Below, one piece after another: positions 24,100-36,645 of a stretch of 64,000 nucleotides of DNA (positions are counted from its first letter, which is position 1; each line of letters opens with the position of its first letter). Below the pieces are notes generated by a model that searched no databases, had not been told where the DNA came from, and saw only the letters and a program-made list of their open reading frames with translations. The position numbers and the translations under genes were made by a program. Source of the stretch: Polytrichum commune (Eukaryota > Streptophyta > Polytrichopsida > Polytrichales > Polytrichaceae); NCBI GenBank assembly GCA_950295325.1, contig OX485809.1, forward strand, positions 40,517,081 to 40,581,080. Reading direction: 5' to 3'.

Positions 24100-27000
24100 T
24101 ACTCCCCGGAGTTTAATATCCCAAAATGTTTGTCATTTTTCAAGATCGGAGTTGAGATATAAAGTTATAAGAAGGGTGCAATTAAAATTTTACACTCATC
24201 AATAAATAAATTAAGAACATTAGACAAATACACTAGCAATATCTAAAGCCATATTCAAATATTGTCATGGATGAATGGGTTTCCAAGAAGCAAATGACTC
24301 ACAAACTCTCAAATCACTTTTGAAAAGCCCCTGGCATCTTTGACGCCCAAGTAACACAAACGTTAGAATTCCAAGATGTCCAATATATGGGCAACCACCC
24401 ATGAAATTAGTTTGGCTAATACCACACCCAAACAACACTATAGACATGTGGCCACACCTACTCTCCACATGTTTGAACCAACGAATTTAAAAGGTCTAAA
24501 ATAACTACAATGGACACAACAATGTGGTCCACCAAATAGCACACACACTTCAATCAAACAAACACACATGATTCTATACACATATCAATGCATGTAACCA
24601 AAACTCAAGACCATAAGTTATAAAATTCACATAATGGTTACCTACATGTTCATGCACCCTCACCCAATGCACATGATGCATGGCTAGACTAAGATGTTGC
24701 ATCTTTTGCATATTAGGAGCCTTGCCATTATTCAAGGCACCACCTAACGCTATATAATTTATATAATTCATCCATTCGCATGATAGATTTCCCACCATCG
24801 CCAAACAAGAAAAAGTAGCTAAATGCAATCCACTAATCTAAATACTTAAATCAATAGGATGTAAAGTAACCCCCCTCATTACCATTATGGTGGATATAGT
24901 ATTTGAGTAAAATTGGGCTAAGTCCAAGTCCCTAATCATAACATATTGAATTTTGTCATAAGATCTTACAATAAGATTGTATAGTAAGATCTTTCGATAG
25001 AATATGCAAAGTTGATATTGTTAGTAGTAATTTTGATTGCACTTTCACTATTCAACATTTAATTATATACATTTAACATCAAAACATATAAATATTTTAT
25101 TTTAATTGTATTTTAGTAGCATTACATTCAAGTAATCACTAAAGATTCACATGTCTTGAATGAGAATTAAATTTTTCATAAGCGTATCGATGGCTTTGTC
25201 CATAGAAATGAAGCAACTAAAAAGTCCAAATTTTAAAATGATGTCCATATTTACTAGAATACATCATGTAGGCATAAGAGGATCCATCCACGAACACTCG
25301 ACAAAAATCTGAACACCTCAAAGTACCCCCAAATGCAATGAAAAAAACTTATGAAACAAATAAACCAAATTGTTATCAAATATCGAGCCACATACCTTGG
25401 AGTAGGTACTAAACAAACAAAAAAAGGGACAACAAACAAACTTTGGAAGGCCCTACATAAGAAGCAAATTCCCTCTTGATACTTGCTTCATCAAAAGGAG
25501 CCCACCTTCCAAAAGGCATGAAGTAACCCACCCTCAAAGCTTGGTAAACATGATCAAGGTAAAGAAGAGCATGCTCCCATTAACGTCTTTGCAACAAACA
25601 CCAATATAATTTCTATTTTGGTTTTATCATTATAAAGAGGCAAAATCCAGAGAGAAAGACAACGCCAACCACTAGTGTTGGTGTGAATGAGGTATGCTTC
25701 ACCTTGATCATGGCTTCTAGCTCATTTGTGAACCCTGAGCGGGTTTACTGAGCAAGGCTATGGGACAAATGCTACTACATCTTGTCAGAGGTGGTCCCTA
25801 TAGTGGTAAATGACACGGGCACTAACGGCCCAGTTGAGGGATTTATAAGTTGTGTTTGCCAACATTTTGTATCTAAAGGGTGGGTGTTATGAATGCATGT
25901 AGTTTTGGCTCATTGCAACATGTGTTGGGTTTGATTTCCATTGGCGAGACATGGGGGTTTGGCTATCCCTTTATATGAGCTATATGTGTGGGTTTGGGCA
26001 ACATATTGTAGGGTGCATTTTTGGGATTTAGTTGTATGTATTTGTTTTGGTGGGAAGTATTAGTGATTGATGGATTTTTAATTTTTGTGAGTACGAGTTG
26101 TGTGAGGTATTTGATAGCCATTAGGTGGATTTGTTGTATGCATGTGTGTATAGGCATTGAAGGGATGTAGCATTGTTCAAAAAGGTTGGCGATGTTGTTT
26201 GTGTGTATGCACGGGGAGGTCACTCCCTCTTTAAATTATTCATACACGTGCGCTCAGGACTTATATATTGGGCGGCTACTAACCTTGCAAAAACGATTAT
26301 AAGGTATGGTAGTTTTCAAAATAAAGGTAAATGCTTGTATTTTAATACACCTTATAAGTCATTATAAATTTTTGGTGGAATACCCTATTTTATTTATACT
26401 ATATTTTTCTTGTATTCCAAGTAGCCAATTTTTTTTGACTTTACCCCATTTTTTTTTTCTCTCGGAGCCCAATTATATTCCATTTTTTTTCTTAAACCAC
26501 ATTTAATTTCGTACACCCCATTTTTTTTTGGTTACGTAAGTGACATTTTTTTCATGAAGGACATTTCTCTTACAACCATAATTTGTGAAGTTCAACTACA
26601 ATGCTAACCTCACATGAACCAAATCAAAACAATAAATCTAAGGCAAAGGCATGCAACTGAAGCATTATCTTGGATTGTGAAATAAAATCAAACAAAGTGG
26701 CGAAATTTTCCCTCCCGACATGTGGGTAGAGATGATTAACTCCATGTTGGAACCATTGATTTAGTAACATTCAAGCAAGTTAGAATGCGAAGTCATCCAT
26801 CCAAGCATTTTCAACAAAAAAATGTATTTTTTCATTCACTAACACAGACCCTATCCTAGACCCGCTACCCCTAGTAATTCTTTCCACGCTATTTTACATG
26901 TACTAACTATCTAAACGAGGTGATTATATGTGATGGTATTTTACATATAAACATGTTTCATTGTTTTGAAACCCCCTATATTATATGTACATTTTTTGCA

Positions 27001-27729
27001 AAATTTACCTACAATGAATATATTAAACCTTGTTTCTTTATCGCACGTTGTTTCTACGATTTTTGCCAGTGACCTCCCCATGTGTGTATTCCTCTACGGA
27101 AGCCAGGTGTGAGGATAGTAAGTGTTACCTACCATCCAGCCTCTTGTAGTGCGTCTACTAGGGGTTGGTATTTTAGTTTTTTTTTCCGTTGAGTGGCGGG
27201 GGTGGGGTTGTGATTTTGAGAGAATGTGAGTTTAATTAATTGTAGGCTCAAAATTTGGGTGATGTAGTGTGTGGTTTTCTCCAAGGAAGTGGTGTTGATG
27301 ACAAAGATGTTATGTTTGAGTCTAGCAAGGCGTTGGCATGGTCTTTGGAGCAGAGGCATGAGTATAGCAATGGAGGGATTGTGTTCTTTGGGGAGTTTGT
27401 AAGGTGGATATTGATGTTTATTAGGGTTGTGTCTCATGTTGAGGAGTGAAAGAGGAGTGGTTTGTGTATGAGCTATACACCTTTGTTGTGTCTAATTGTT
27501 TGAATGTTATTGAGAATGATGTTTGTTCGCATAGAGAGTAGGTGGAGGCATGTGATAATTTCTTGTAGTGAACATAGGTTGCAAAGGGAGGGGGGAAATT
27601 GGGTGGGCTAAATAGTGTATTCTTTTTATTGTCCATGTATTGACCATATCATAGTTTGAGAGTAGTGTGATTTGGGCATCTATGCATCAGGGTGTTTATT
27701 ATAAGTGATTGGAGAAGGACAAATGAACC
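24100..27729. other. No gene recognised
   Basis: AT-rich sequence with G/T-rich runs around 25850-27600. No transposase, reverse transcriptase or tandem array was seen. Confidence 0.5.
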
Positions 27730-27734
27730 ATTGG

Positions 27735-30470
27735 TGTGAGCCACAATCTCCCCCACCCTTCAATTGCGTCCTAGTCCAGGTGGGAGATCATGTGCCACAT
27801 CCTAAGCTTAACATCCTCATAATCAAGTACACTTCAAGTCAAATGGGAGAAGTGGTGTATATAACACCCATTTTTTATTTATTAACTCAAGCAAGCATTT
27901 ACAAATGCTCAATTGCTACACGATGTCACTCCATGATTAACCCATCAAATTCCATCTACATCCAACACTAGTGATCCCAACTCCCCGCCACAAATTCAAT
28001 CAATTGTCCTAGTCTGCTACCTTAGCTACTGCTCCTGCCCCTTAGATGCCGGTGCATTTCCAGTGCATTCCCTTGGCAGACACGATCCACACATGACACC
28101 ACAGCTCCTCTACGGATTCTTCGTAAATTTGGCCTCACCAATTATCGGATAATGCAACGTTGAAGAACTGTGACCCAACCATTGCAGTCGTACCTAACCT
28201 ACCACACACACTCTTCTATGCCTGCCCTTGCCCTTCTTGGCACTGAACTTCAATCCCCTTGTGACTGTTGACTTGCGGCTCTTTGAAGCTGCTGTCCGCG
28301 GTGAACCTCTCCAATCCCTGGCTGAGTATCCCACCGTGACCTAGACCATGCAAAATTTCCTTTTCCAACCTTGCCACCGACAACGGATGTGGAAGCAGGA
28401 CCACAAACTCAATCTCAGGAATTGTTCCTGCTACACGTACACCAAAGACCCCTAGCTACATCGGGATGAGCCTGGTGAACCTGTTCTGCTACATGACAAC
28501 ACTGCTACAAGTTGCCCACTTCCAAAGCCGCGGCTTTGCCCAAGTCTAGCATCAAGGAAGGAACTCGGTAGGAATGCTCACCCAGCACGCTGATGCTAGA
28601 GGCGGCAACAAAAGTCACAATTCACCATGCCTTAGAACCGACACTAGAGAAAAGATTGGCATCAATGAAGAAGAAAAATTCGAAGCTCTCTATCACAGTT
28701 AGAGCTTCACATTGCTGCCTTTGGCGCTGCTCTGCCGCCCCTGCCTTCCTTGCCACAGTCCATCACCCCATCCAGCCTCCTCCGACCACCGATTTGCACT
28801 GCCGGTCACCCCAGCTCATACTCCGATTCCCCTGCCTCAGGGTTGATGCGCCTCGAACTTCCACCACCCAGGGCTAACGACCTCCTCTAGCACCCTCTCT
28901 CTTCATCTCGTTTTTTTCTCTCTCACCCAAAGGCACCACACCTCGAGTGCAACAACCAGGCTTGTGCTTCCTCCTTCGCCGAACGAGGGCGAAACTGAGT
29001 ACAAGGGACGGAAAAGAATAGATTACTCACCATCGATCCAACACGGCGTGGGAGAAGCGATCACTAGGCTGATGCTGTGCGTGAAACATGAGAGACAAGG
29101 GCGGATGCCGGTAGCACTCCCTGCCTCACCTTCGTCCCGTCTCGCGAGTCCATCGCAGTCGAGGGGGAGCGATTGAAAACTTTCCCGGAGCTTCCGCACA
29201 AGGCTGCAATCCTGCCAACCGACCCTTCAAAGACAATGCTCACCCAGATTGGCCCTTGAAGGACCTTGCAACTTATCCCCGGCATGCCCTGCTGAGATCT
29301 CCTACTAAGTGTTACCGCCGTTGCTGCCTCGACTCCTCTTCTCTCTCCCGCTCCGTTTGTTTCTTCCCCCCCTCAGAAGTTGCGGGCTCGATCCACGGAT
29401 CCCCATAGATGAGTGATCCCCGCCTCCCTTCCGCTTTCTCCCCAGCTAACCATGTCACCCTTGAACCGGCCTGGTTGCCGCTTGTCACCGATCCTTCTCT
29501 AAAATCTTGCTCCCCATCCCATTTTGCGGCACCCACCTTCTTCTTCCATCGCTAGTTGCCTTGCCATTGTCTCCCTCTGGATTTCCTAGTCATTGAGAAT
29601 CCTTCCCCTTTACTCCCTCCTTGGGTCCTCCACGAGGCAAAGCTTCTTCATGACCTTGGCTATCCCCCTCTCCTTGCCTCTCTCCGGAACAGGGCTTCTG
29701 CCTCATTCTACTCTCTCTCACTTCCTCTACCCTCATTTTCTACATGCATCAATCCCAACGGAGCAGGGCTTCGCCCCTCTCACCTTTTTCTCTCTTCCCT
29801 ACCCCTCAAGCATGCATAATGAGGTCTCTCCTCCTTGCCTTCCGAGACCTCTCCAAACTTTTTTTTTTCTCGCGTTGTCCGGCATCTTTCGGGCCGCCCG
29901 AAAAGAAAAACGGGGTTAGGCCTCTTTCCTTGGCTCTTCCCCTTGTAAGACTCCACTTCCCCATTCCCTTAGTCAATTTTACCTCCCCCTAGAACTCACC
30001 TAACTACTTACTTGACCCCCCATTACTTCCCCTAGGCCTCTTGCCTTACATACCGTAGTACCATAGCTGGTTCGTTAAAAAATAATTCTAAAAATAAAAA
30101 ACGTAAAAATTATGAAATTATGAAGACAGAAAAACGAAAATAGAATAAATTAATTTTTGCAATCTTTTGGTGTTTCTAAGCCATTTAAGGTCATTTTTAC
30201 TGATTTTTTTGCTAAAAATGAAAATTGAGAAATTCAGTTTTTTGAGAGGCGAACCTTATTTTTTCAAAATAAATAAATATTCGTTCGCCAGGGGACGAAC
30301 CAGCTATTGTGTTACGGTAACTCCTAACTTACCACTTAACTTAATTCAATCTAGACTTTAACTCCTCACATTTTTTCTTATCTTTTTGACTACTCAAGAA
30401 AGTACAATATTAAGGTTTTAGTAATTTTTGTGATTAAGTTAACATGTGAGCACCATATTGGGCTCACATA
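27735..30470 (+). mobile_element. Solo LTR, family S, copy 3 (longer variant; probable TSD ATTGG)
   Basis: It begins TGTGAGCCACAATCTCCCCC, with CCCTTCAATTGCGTCCTAGTCCAGGTGG matching the starts of copies 1 and 2 (seen in two pieces). It ends CATATTGGGCTCACA then TA. ATTGG lies directly before (27730-27734) and again at 30471-30475, so the boundary is either 30468 with two extra bases or 30470 with a mutated terminal CA. At about 2.73 kb it is over 1 kb longer than the other copies. The GC-rich central kilobase around 28.5-30.0 kb gives long ORFs in several frames that look compositional. A coincidental match of the right flank to a TTGGCGACT-type primer site is the alternative reading. Confidence 0.65.
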
Positions 30471-30530
30471 ATTGGCGACTATTAGGGGATGGACACAAAA
30501 TTTCTTGCTCCGCAGGCTAGATGTCCATTT

Positions 30531-33500
30531 TCAGGTCCTATACTCCTTACAATGGCTCCTAGAGGTGCGGGTTGGGAATGGTTCCCCGTTGAGTGTCTCC
30601 AATTGGACCAAATTATTTGGGAACACCTCGCTAATGAGATATGGCCCTAGCCACACCGCGTCGAACTTACCTGAGAAGTCTAACTTCTTAGCGTCCTGAA
30701 GTAGGACGAGCATGCCTGCTCTTAGGGTGCGTTTCTTGTGCTTTTTTATCAAAGGTGATTTTCCGCCTTCGTTGGATAGCCTCAATGTATTGGGCGCTCC
30801 TCCGACGGTTTTCGTCCAAAGACTCTAACACCGCCAATCTACTTTTTAATGACTGACTATCGGTTAGCCTTGAGTCAATGGCCACTCTCAACGACTCTAC
30901 CTCGAATTTGATGGAGAGGGTGGCTTCAATGCCGTAGACCAGAGAAAATGGTGTGGCCCGAGTTATCACCTTAAAGGTCGTCCTATAAGCCCACAAGGCA
31001 GCCGTGAGTTTCATGTCCCAGTTGCGTTTAGAATCTTGCACTGTCTTCTTCAATATGCTCACCAAGGTTTGGTTCACCCTCTCGGTCTGGCCGTTTGTCT
31101 GTGGGTAGTAAGCCGTGGTCTTCCGGTGATCAATTTGGAATTTCTCGGCCATCTCGCTGATCATATCGTTCAAAAAGTGTGTGCCCCTGTCGCTAACTAG
31201 GATTTTAGGACAACCAAACCGAGAAATGATATTCTCGTATAAAGATACTGCGGCATTCGCGGCGGTATTCGTCCTTACGACCTTGGCCTCTGCTCATTTG
31301 GTTAAATATTCCGTCGCTACCACAATATAGGCCATACCCTTAGATGATTTCGGGTGCACCTCTCCTACATAGTTGATGCCCCATTTTTCGAATGGAATCA
31401 AGAGTAGCGACACGTGCAAGGGTAACTCCATCTTTAGGTTGTTCCTAGCATAGCGTTGACAGGCGTCGTATTTCCTCGCATGGGTGCGAGCGTCCTTGAA
31501 TAATGTGGGCCAAAAACATCATGCTCTCAATATCTTTTGGCCGGTGAGTTGCCCTGAGAAATGCCCACCGCATGTGCTATCGTGACAGGCTTCCAAGATT
31601 GTTGGCACCTCCGTGGCGGCCACACAACGGCGAAGTAGGCCATCTACTCCCCGTCCAAACATGCGATGTCCCTCTATCGTGTAATGCGTACTGTGTACCC
31701 TTACCTTACGTCGTTTCTCCCTCGACCACTCAGTTGGAAACTGTTGAGTGGCGAAAAACTCGACTATATCCGCGTACCATTCCGGTTCGGTGGTCACCAC
31801 AAAGAGATTCTCATATATGAACCCAACGTTTTACCGATGCGGTGCCCACTTGTTCCGACAATCTTAACAGGTGATCCGCATGCAAGTGCATTCTCCCGGG
31901 TTTGTACTCGACTGTGTAGTCGAACTCCTCTAGCAGCAGAAACCCATCGTGCTAATCTACCGCTCAACTCTGGTTTGTTTACCAAAAACTTAATCACCAT
32001 ATGGTCCACACAAAAAGACTAGCGGGTTACACAGCAGGTAGTAACGGAATTTTTTCACCGAGAAGATCATAGCCAAACATTTTCTTTCCGTGGTGAAGTA
32101 GTTACGCTCGGCCATTGTCAGTTGCTTGCTAGCGTATGCCACTGGTTGATCATTTTCCATTTCTCCACTAGGCTAACACAAAACACTACCTACAGCTACC
32201 GCACTGGCATCACAAAATACGTGGAAATGAATGCTCCAATTCGGGGGCACTAAGACCCAATACGTGCTCAGGCAAGCCTTTAACTCGTCAAATGCTCGAT
32301 CACACTCCTCCGTCCACTAAAACTTCGCGTCCTTCCTAAACAGCTTGGTGATGTGAAGGGCTATCTTTGCGAAGGCAGGGATCAATTCCCTGTACCATCC
32401 CACATGCTCCAAGAGCTTAACTATACCTTTAGCGTTCGTGGGTGCCTCCAATCATTCCATCACTGCAATCTTGTATGGATCATGTGCTCTTCATTTTTCA
32501 CTCACCAGGTATCCCAACAACACTCATCTCCGCACTGCCAAGTACGTCTTTTCCGGGTTCAGTGCCAATCTAGCCGCTCTACACCTCTTTAGTGCCTCAC
32601 TCATGCATTCTAAATGACTACCCGCATCCAACTGCGTGCTAAAGTCGTCCACGAAGACCGTCATTAACTTGTACAAAAGATCGGGAAAATTAAACATTAC
32701 AAGCTTCTAAAAGGTGGCCGGCGCGTTGCAGAGCCCGAAAGACATTATCAACCAAATGAACGTGCCCCACGCGTGGCCCCACGGAATAGTGAAGGCCGTT
32801 TTGTACAAATCGGCTAGAGCTATAGAGATTTGATTGTATCCCGCGTATCCGTCTACAAATGTGTAGCATGCATGTCCTCCGACCTCCTCTTGTAGGAGTG
32901 AGATAAATGGTAAAAGAAAGTGAACATTTTGCGTAAAAGCATTCAACATCCGGTAGTCCACATACACCCTCAGCTTGCCGTTCTTCTTCTTCACTAAAAC
33001 ATTGGGGACACCCAATCCGTGATCTCTACAGGCCCAATGAACCCTGCTTTAAGCAGTTGCTTTAACTCGGCTAACAACTGAAGTCGTGGGTTTATTCGTC
33101 TTTCATTTTGACGAATTGGTGTCGCTCCGGGGACTAGGGAATTCTATGCTCAATCATGTCGGATAGAATGCCCTTCAGGCCGTGGTATGACCACGCAAAT
33201 ACATCACTAAATTTCCTTATTAGTTATTAATAGGCCCCCATTTCCTCATCTGATAGTTGCGCCCCCATTCTCATTTGCCTTACTTCACTAGTCTTAGTCT
33301 TTACCTCCACTTGTTTCCAGTCAGCCTAACTTACGTGTGTTTGCTCATTAATGTTCCTATACCAAACGGGCGGTACATGAGGGTAGTCTTTCATATCCTC
33401 ACCAACGGTGATGCCGGTAAAGGTAGTTTTGAAGTGCAAATAATTTTTTAACCGTGACATATTTGAAAGACGTTAATCATTATGAGTGTCGTCCATATGA

Positions 33501-33860
33501 ACTGTTAACACCTCTTCCTCCCTCACGTCTTCCATTCAAGGAGTTAATCATTTTTGCAGCCAGTCCTCCACGGTCAGTATCTCACAAGGTTCCAACAAGA
33601 CGTATTTTTCTTTTCTTGAGTTATTACTGCCGTCCCTCAAGCATTCATGGTGACAGATCACCACCACATCGCATACTGAGACCGGATACTCCATTAACCA
33701 CTTGGCATACTCTCCATCGTCACTCCAATGATAGAAACTAGGACCTAGAATGATCAACTCGGTGTCAGGTGGAACCTCAAGTCTACCTGAATGGACCACC
33801 CCTACTAATGTTCCATGTTTATTTTCCACTCGAGCACCTCGTGGTTGCCAATTTCGCAAC
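30531..33860 (-). pseudogene. Ty3/gypsy pol remnant: reverse transcriptase, RNase H, integrase
   Basis: Minus-strand order is correct for gypsy pol. A pre-RT segment (SDVFAWSYHGLKGI) leads to RT blocks VPNVLVKKKNGKLRVYVDYR, YTFVDGYAGYNQI and GLCNAPATF, then TVFVDDF near 32655. RNase H follows (FCDASAVAVGSVLC, YASKQLTMAERNYFTTE), then the integrase zinc region (HDSTCGGHFSGQLTGQK) and core. In the core the first catalytic Asp is Asn (KWGINYVG), the second Asp (VSDRGTHF) and Glu (NGQTER) remain, and a TGA replaces Trp near 31295. The C-terminal VWLGPYLISEVFPNN is at 30600. Several frame changes and stops make it dead. Gag is absent, and its 3' LTR was not found. Confidence 0.85.
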
Positions 33861-33919
33861 CTCCAAAATCGTTAAATCTTCAATTCGCCTTTCAACGTAG
33901 AATCGCGATATCAAACTTA

Positions 33920-33936
33920 GACGCTTTGATACCACA
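33920..33936 (-). other. Possible retroelement primer-binding site
   Basis: The minus strand reads TGTGGTATCAAAGCGTC, similar to the initiator-Met site TGGTATCAGAGC. It lies about 60 bp upstream of the pol remnant, on the correct strand. If real, the AT-rich block beyond it would be the 5' LTR and gag was deleted. Confidence 0.35.
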
Positions 33937-33939
33937 GGT

Positions 33940-34655
33940 AACTAATAAACTAATAATTTAGATAAAAATAAATTTTTAGATATTATAAGATTATATTTTA
34001 AATGATCATAAGACTATATCATGATTAATATAAATAATAGAAAAAACTTACAAAGTAAAAATTAATTATATTAAACCAAACATAAACTTAAAAGCATAAA
34101 TTTTATATTTAAAAACATTTAGTAAATATAATAATCATTAAGCATTTAAATATCAATAGATTTATATAAGTTTTTTAAAAAGTTATTTTTTTTTTAAAAA
34201 ATTGCTTAACTTATAAGATTTAGATTTAACTGATCTTTGATTTCTTACAAAAATTTGAGGACACTAAAATTTCATATAACTTAAATTATCATTAAGCATT
34301 TTGAAACTTAAATCATCTCAAATTAAATTTAAAATGAGAAGATTTTTTAAATAGATAAATTTCATTGAAAATGGATCTTAAATTATTTAATAATTATAAA
34401 GACAAGAGAACTAAGCCTCTTGATGATCCAATCACCTCATACTAAATATTCAAAATCAACAATTTTTCACTCAATATATGAATCGATCTACACTCGTGCA
34501 TTCAAAATCAATAGACCTTTATTAAATAGATATTCTGATGTAGTTATAATCTTAAAAGATGCTCAATACTGAAATACTCTAAAACTTCAAGGGTCTATGT
34601 AAAGTTCCAAATACTTGCAAAACCAATTGTCGGTTGACATCATAAAGATTCGGAG
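33940..34655. other. Very AT-rich block
   Basis: About 700 bp with very low GC and no ORF. It is sharply different from both neighbours. It could be an LTR or an old AT-rich insertion. Confidence 0.5.
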
Positions 34656-34659
34656 ATCC

Positions 34660-36645
34660 GTCCCACGTATATGAAGAACGTTCTAAAGCCTATGACGTGA
34701 GACGCGAAAGGCAAAAAGAGCATGTAGCGAGACGCCGGTGGCACGTCTTAAGAATGAGGTGAAAGAAATGAGGGTTATTACGGCTAGCCTCATGGACCAA
34801 AACCATTTATTGTGGAAATTCTTAAAGCCAACCGAGTGCCTCTTTGGATGGGCCGCGACCCACCTATATGAAAAACGTGCCAAGCCGGTAACGAGAGATA
34901 CGCGGGATAAACGCAACGTAACCGGATACGAGGCGTATTGCGACGCGTCGGGTTATATCGGTGACGAAGTCTGAGTGACGAGCTTCGGATCCTTCCTTAA
35001 GGAAGATGCATCCATCACCTTCGCGGCGTGGCGAGGCTCGCAAGGCAAGGACCTCCCGTGGGGCGCCTTGAAGGAGTGGGCGGGGGATGCTTGGCGCAAG
35101 CCGCACCAACACCTTTTGGACGTTACGGCGCTAGGCGCAATGAAATGGCGTAATGACCAAAACCTCTCGCGTTATACCGAAGAGTATAAAGCTAAGTATT
35201 TACAATTGGATTGTGAAAAGAACCCACAACTCGGGATGATGGGCTCGTTTCTAGCCGGGCTAGACGAGAACATCCGCCGTAAGGTGCGGGAAAGAGAAAC
35301 TCTTCCCGCCACGATGATGGAGTTGCTAGACTTAGTCATTCGGTTGGGCGACGCGCGGGAGGTTATTCAATACGAGACGTTTTGCGACGCCCTGGGCTAT
35401 AACGGCGCTGAAGTAAGAATGAGGAGTTTCGGTCATTTCTAAGAGGCATGGTGAGATCTCATTCAATGAAAGTTTAGCTACTCTTTAGTGAGGGCAGCGG
35501 GTGCTCGAGAACTTAAGTCTGAAGATGCTAGTAGCCAAAGGCAATTTTGAGGCAAAACTCTTATTATTAAGTCCTACTAGAAAACATTTAGTTTACTTAA
35601 AGGGTCAAAGAAACATGACTAATGTGTCGATGTTGGTTGATACGGGAGTCACGAATTCCGTCATGATGCCGCGGTGCGCCATGAGGTTGAAGATTAGACA
35701 CGCGCAAAAATCGTGTTAAATGCGGCAAGTTGCTAAAGGCGTTCGATTGAAGACGGGCGAAATTAAATTTGAGGAGGACTTTACTGTGTGTGAGTTAAGG
35801 GGTGTAGATGTAGTATTAGGCAACATGTTTCTACATAACTACGAGGTTGAAGTTAGACAAAGGTCTAATATGCATTTAATGATGGTGGGCTTAGGTGGAA
35901 AATCGAGGCCGCTACCATTCATTAGGCTAGCGGGACTAGCTGGGTTGGGTATCGATCTAGTCACTAAGCAATACCTCTTCGAGGAGAAATATGTGTTGAT
36001 ATCGAAAAGAATCTGTTCGATACTAATACAAAGGGATTACTTCCGACACATTTTTGCCCCCGTACTTGATGAATTTAAGGATGTTTTAATAAAAGAACTT
36101 CCGAATGAGTTGCATCCCGTGAGGGAGGTAGATCATAAGATCGAATTAGTACCGGGAGCGGAGCTTCAAAACAAAGCTCCGAATCGGCTCAACGAAAATG
36201 AGTTGGTTGAGCTAAAGAAGCAACTAACGGAGCTCCTCGCAAGAAGTTATGTAGGGCCTAGCAAATAACCCTTCGGCATGGTGGTATTCTTTGTGAGTAA
36301 GAAAGGTGGTCAACTACGAATGTATATTGACTATCGAGCGCTTAATCGAGTAACGGTTAAGAACAACTATCCATTTCCGCGAGTTGACGAGTTGTTGGAT
36401 AGGTTGAAGGGCACCATTCACTTTAGTCGCATAGAATTAAAGTCGGGATACTATCAAATCCGCATGACGGAGCAAGACGTGGATAAGACGGCAATGCGAA
36501 CTCGATACGGATTGTACGAGTTCTTAGGAATGCCGTTCGGGTTGTATAATGCACCGGCGATGTTTATGTCTATCATGAATGGTATTTTTCATGATATAAT
36601 GGACGAATGTGTGGTGGTTCATATAGATGATATAGTCATCTATTT
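34660..36645 (+). pseudogene. Ty3/gypsy gag-protease-RT fragment, truncated at the RT active site
   Basis: The gag core (34975-35442) has FAAWRGSQGKDLPWGALKEW, MKWRNDQNLSRYTEEYKAKY and MMELLDLVIRLGDARE, preceded by an in-frame TGA at 34972. The protease shows VDTGVTNSVMMP (DTG motif), with an in-frame stop at about 35719. RT reads [39 protein letters not shown], and ends in [10 protein letters not shown], the YxDD-type motif. Immediately after it the sequence becomes AT-rich and the rest of pol is absent. The intact part is about 50 percent GC by eye, unlike both flanks. At least three stops or frame breaks make it inactive. Confidence 0.82.

Noticed and set aside
28964-29992. Several overlapping ORFs in the GC-rich part of the third solo LTR
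   Set aside because: Open in several frames at once, Pro/Ser/Leu-rich, no motif; explained by C-rich composition of the LTR.
30290-30310. Possible tRNA fragment near GGGGACGAACC
   Set aside because: No cloverleaf can be built around it; no A box.
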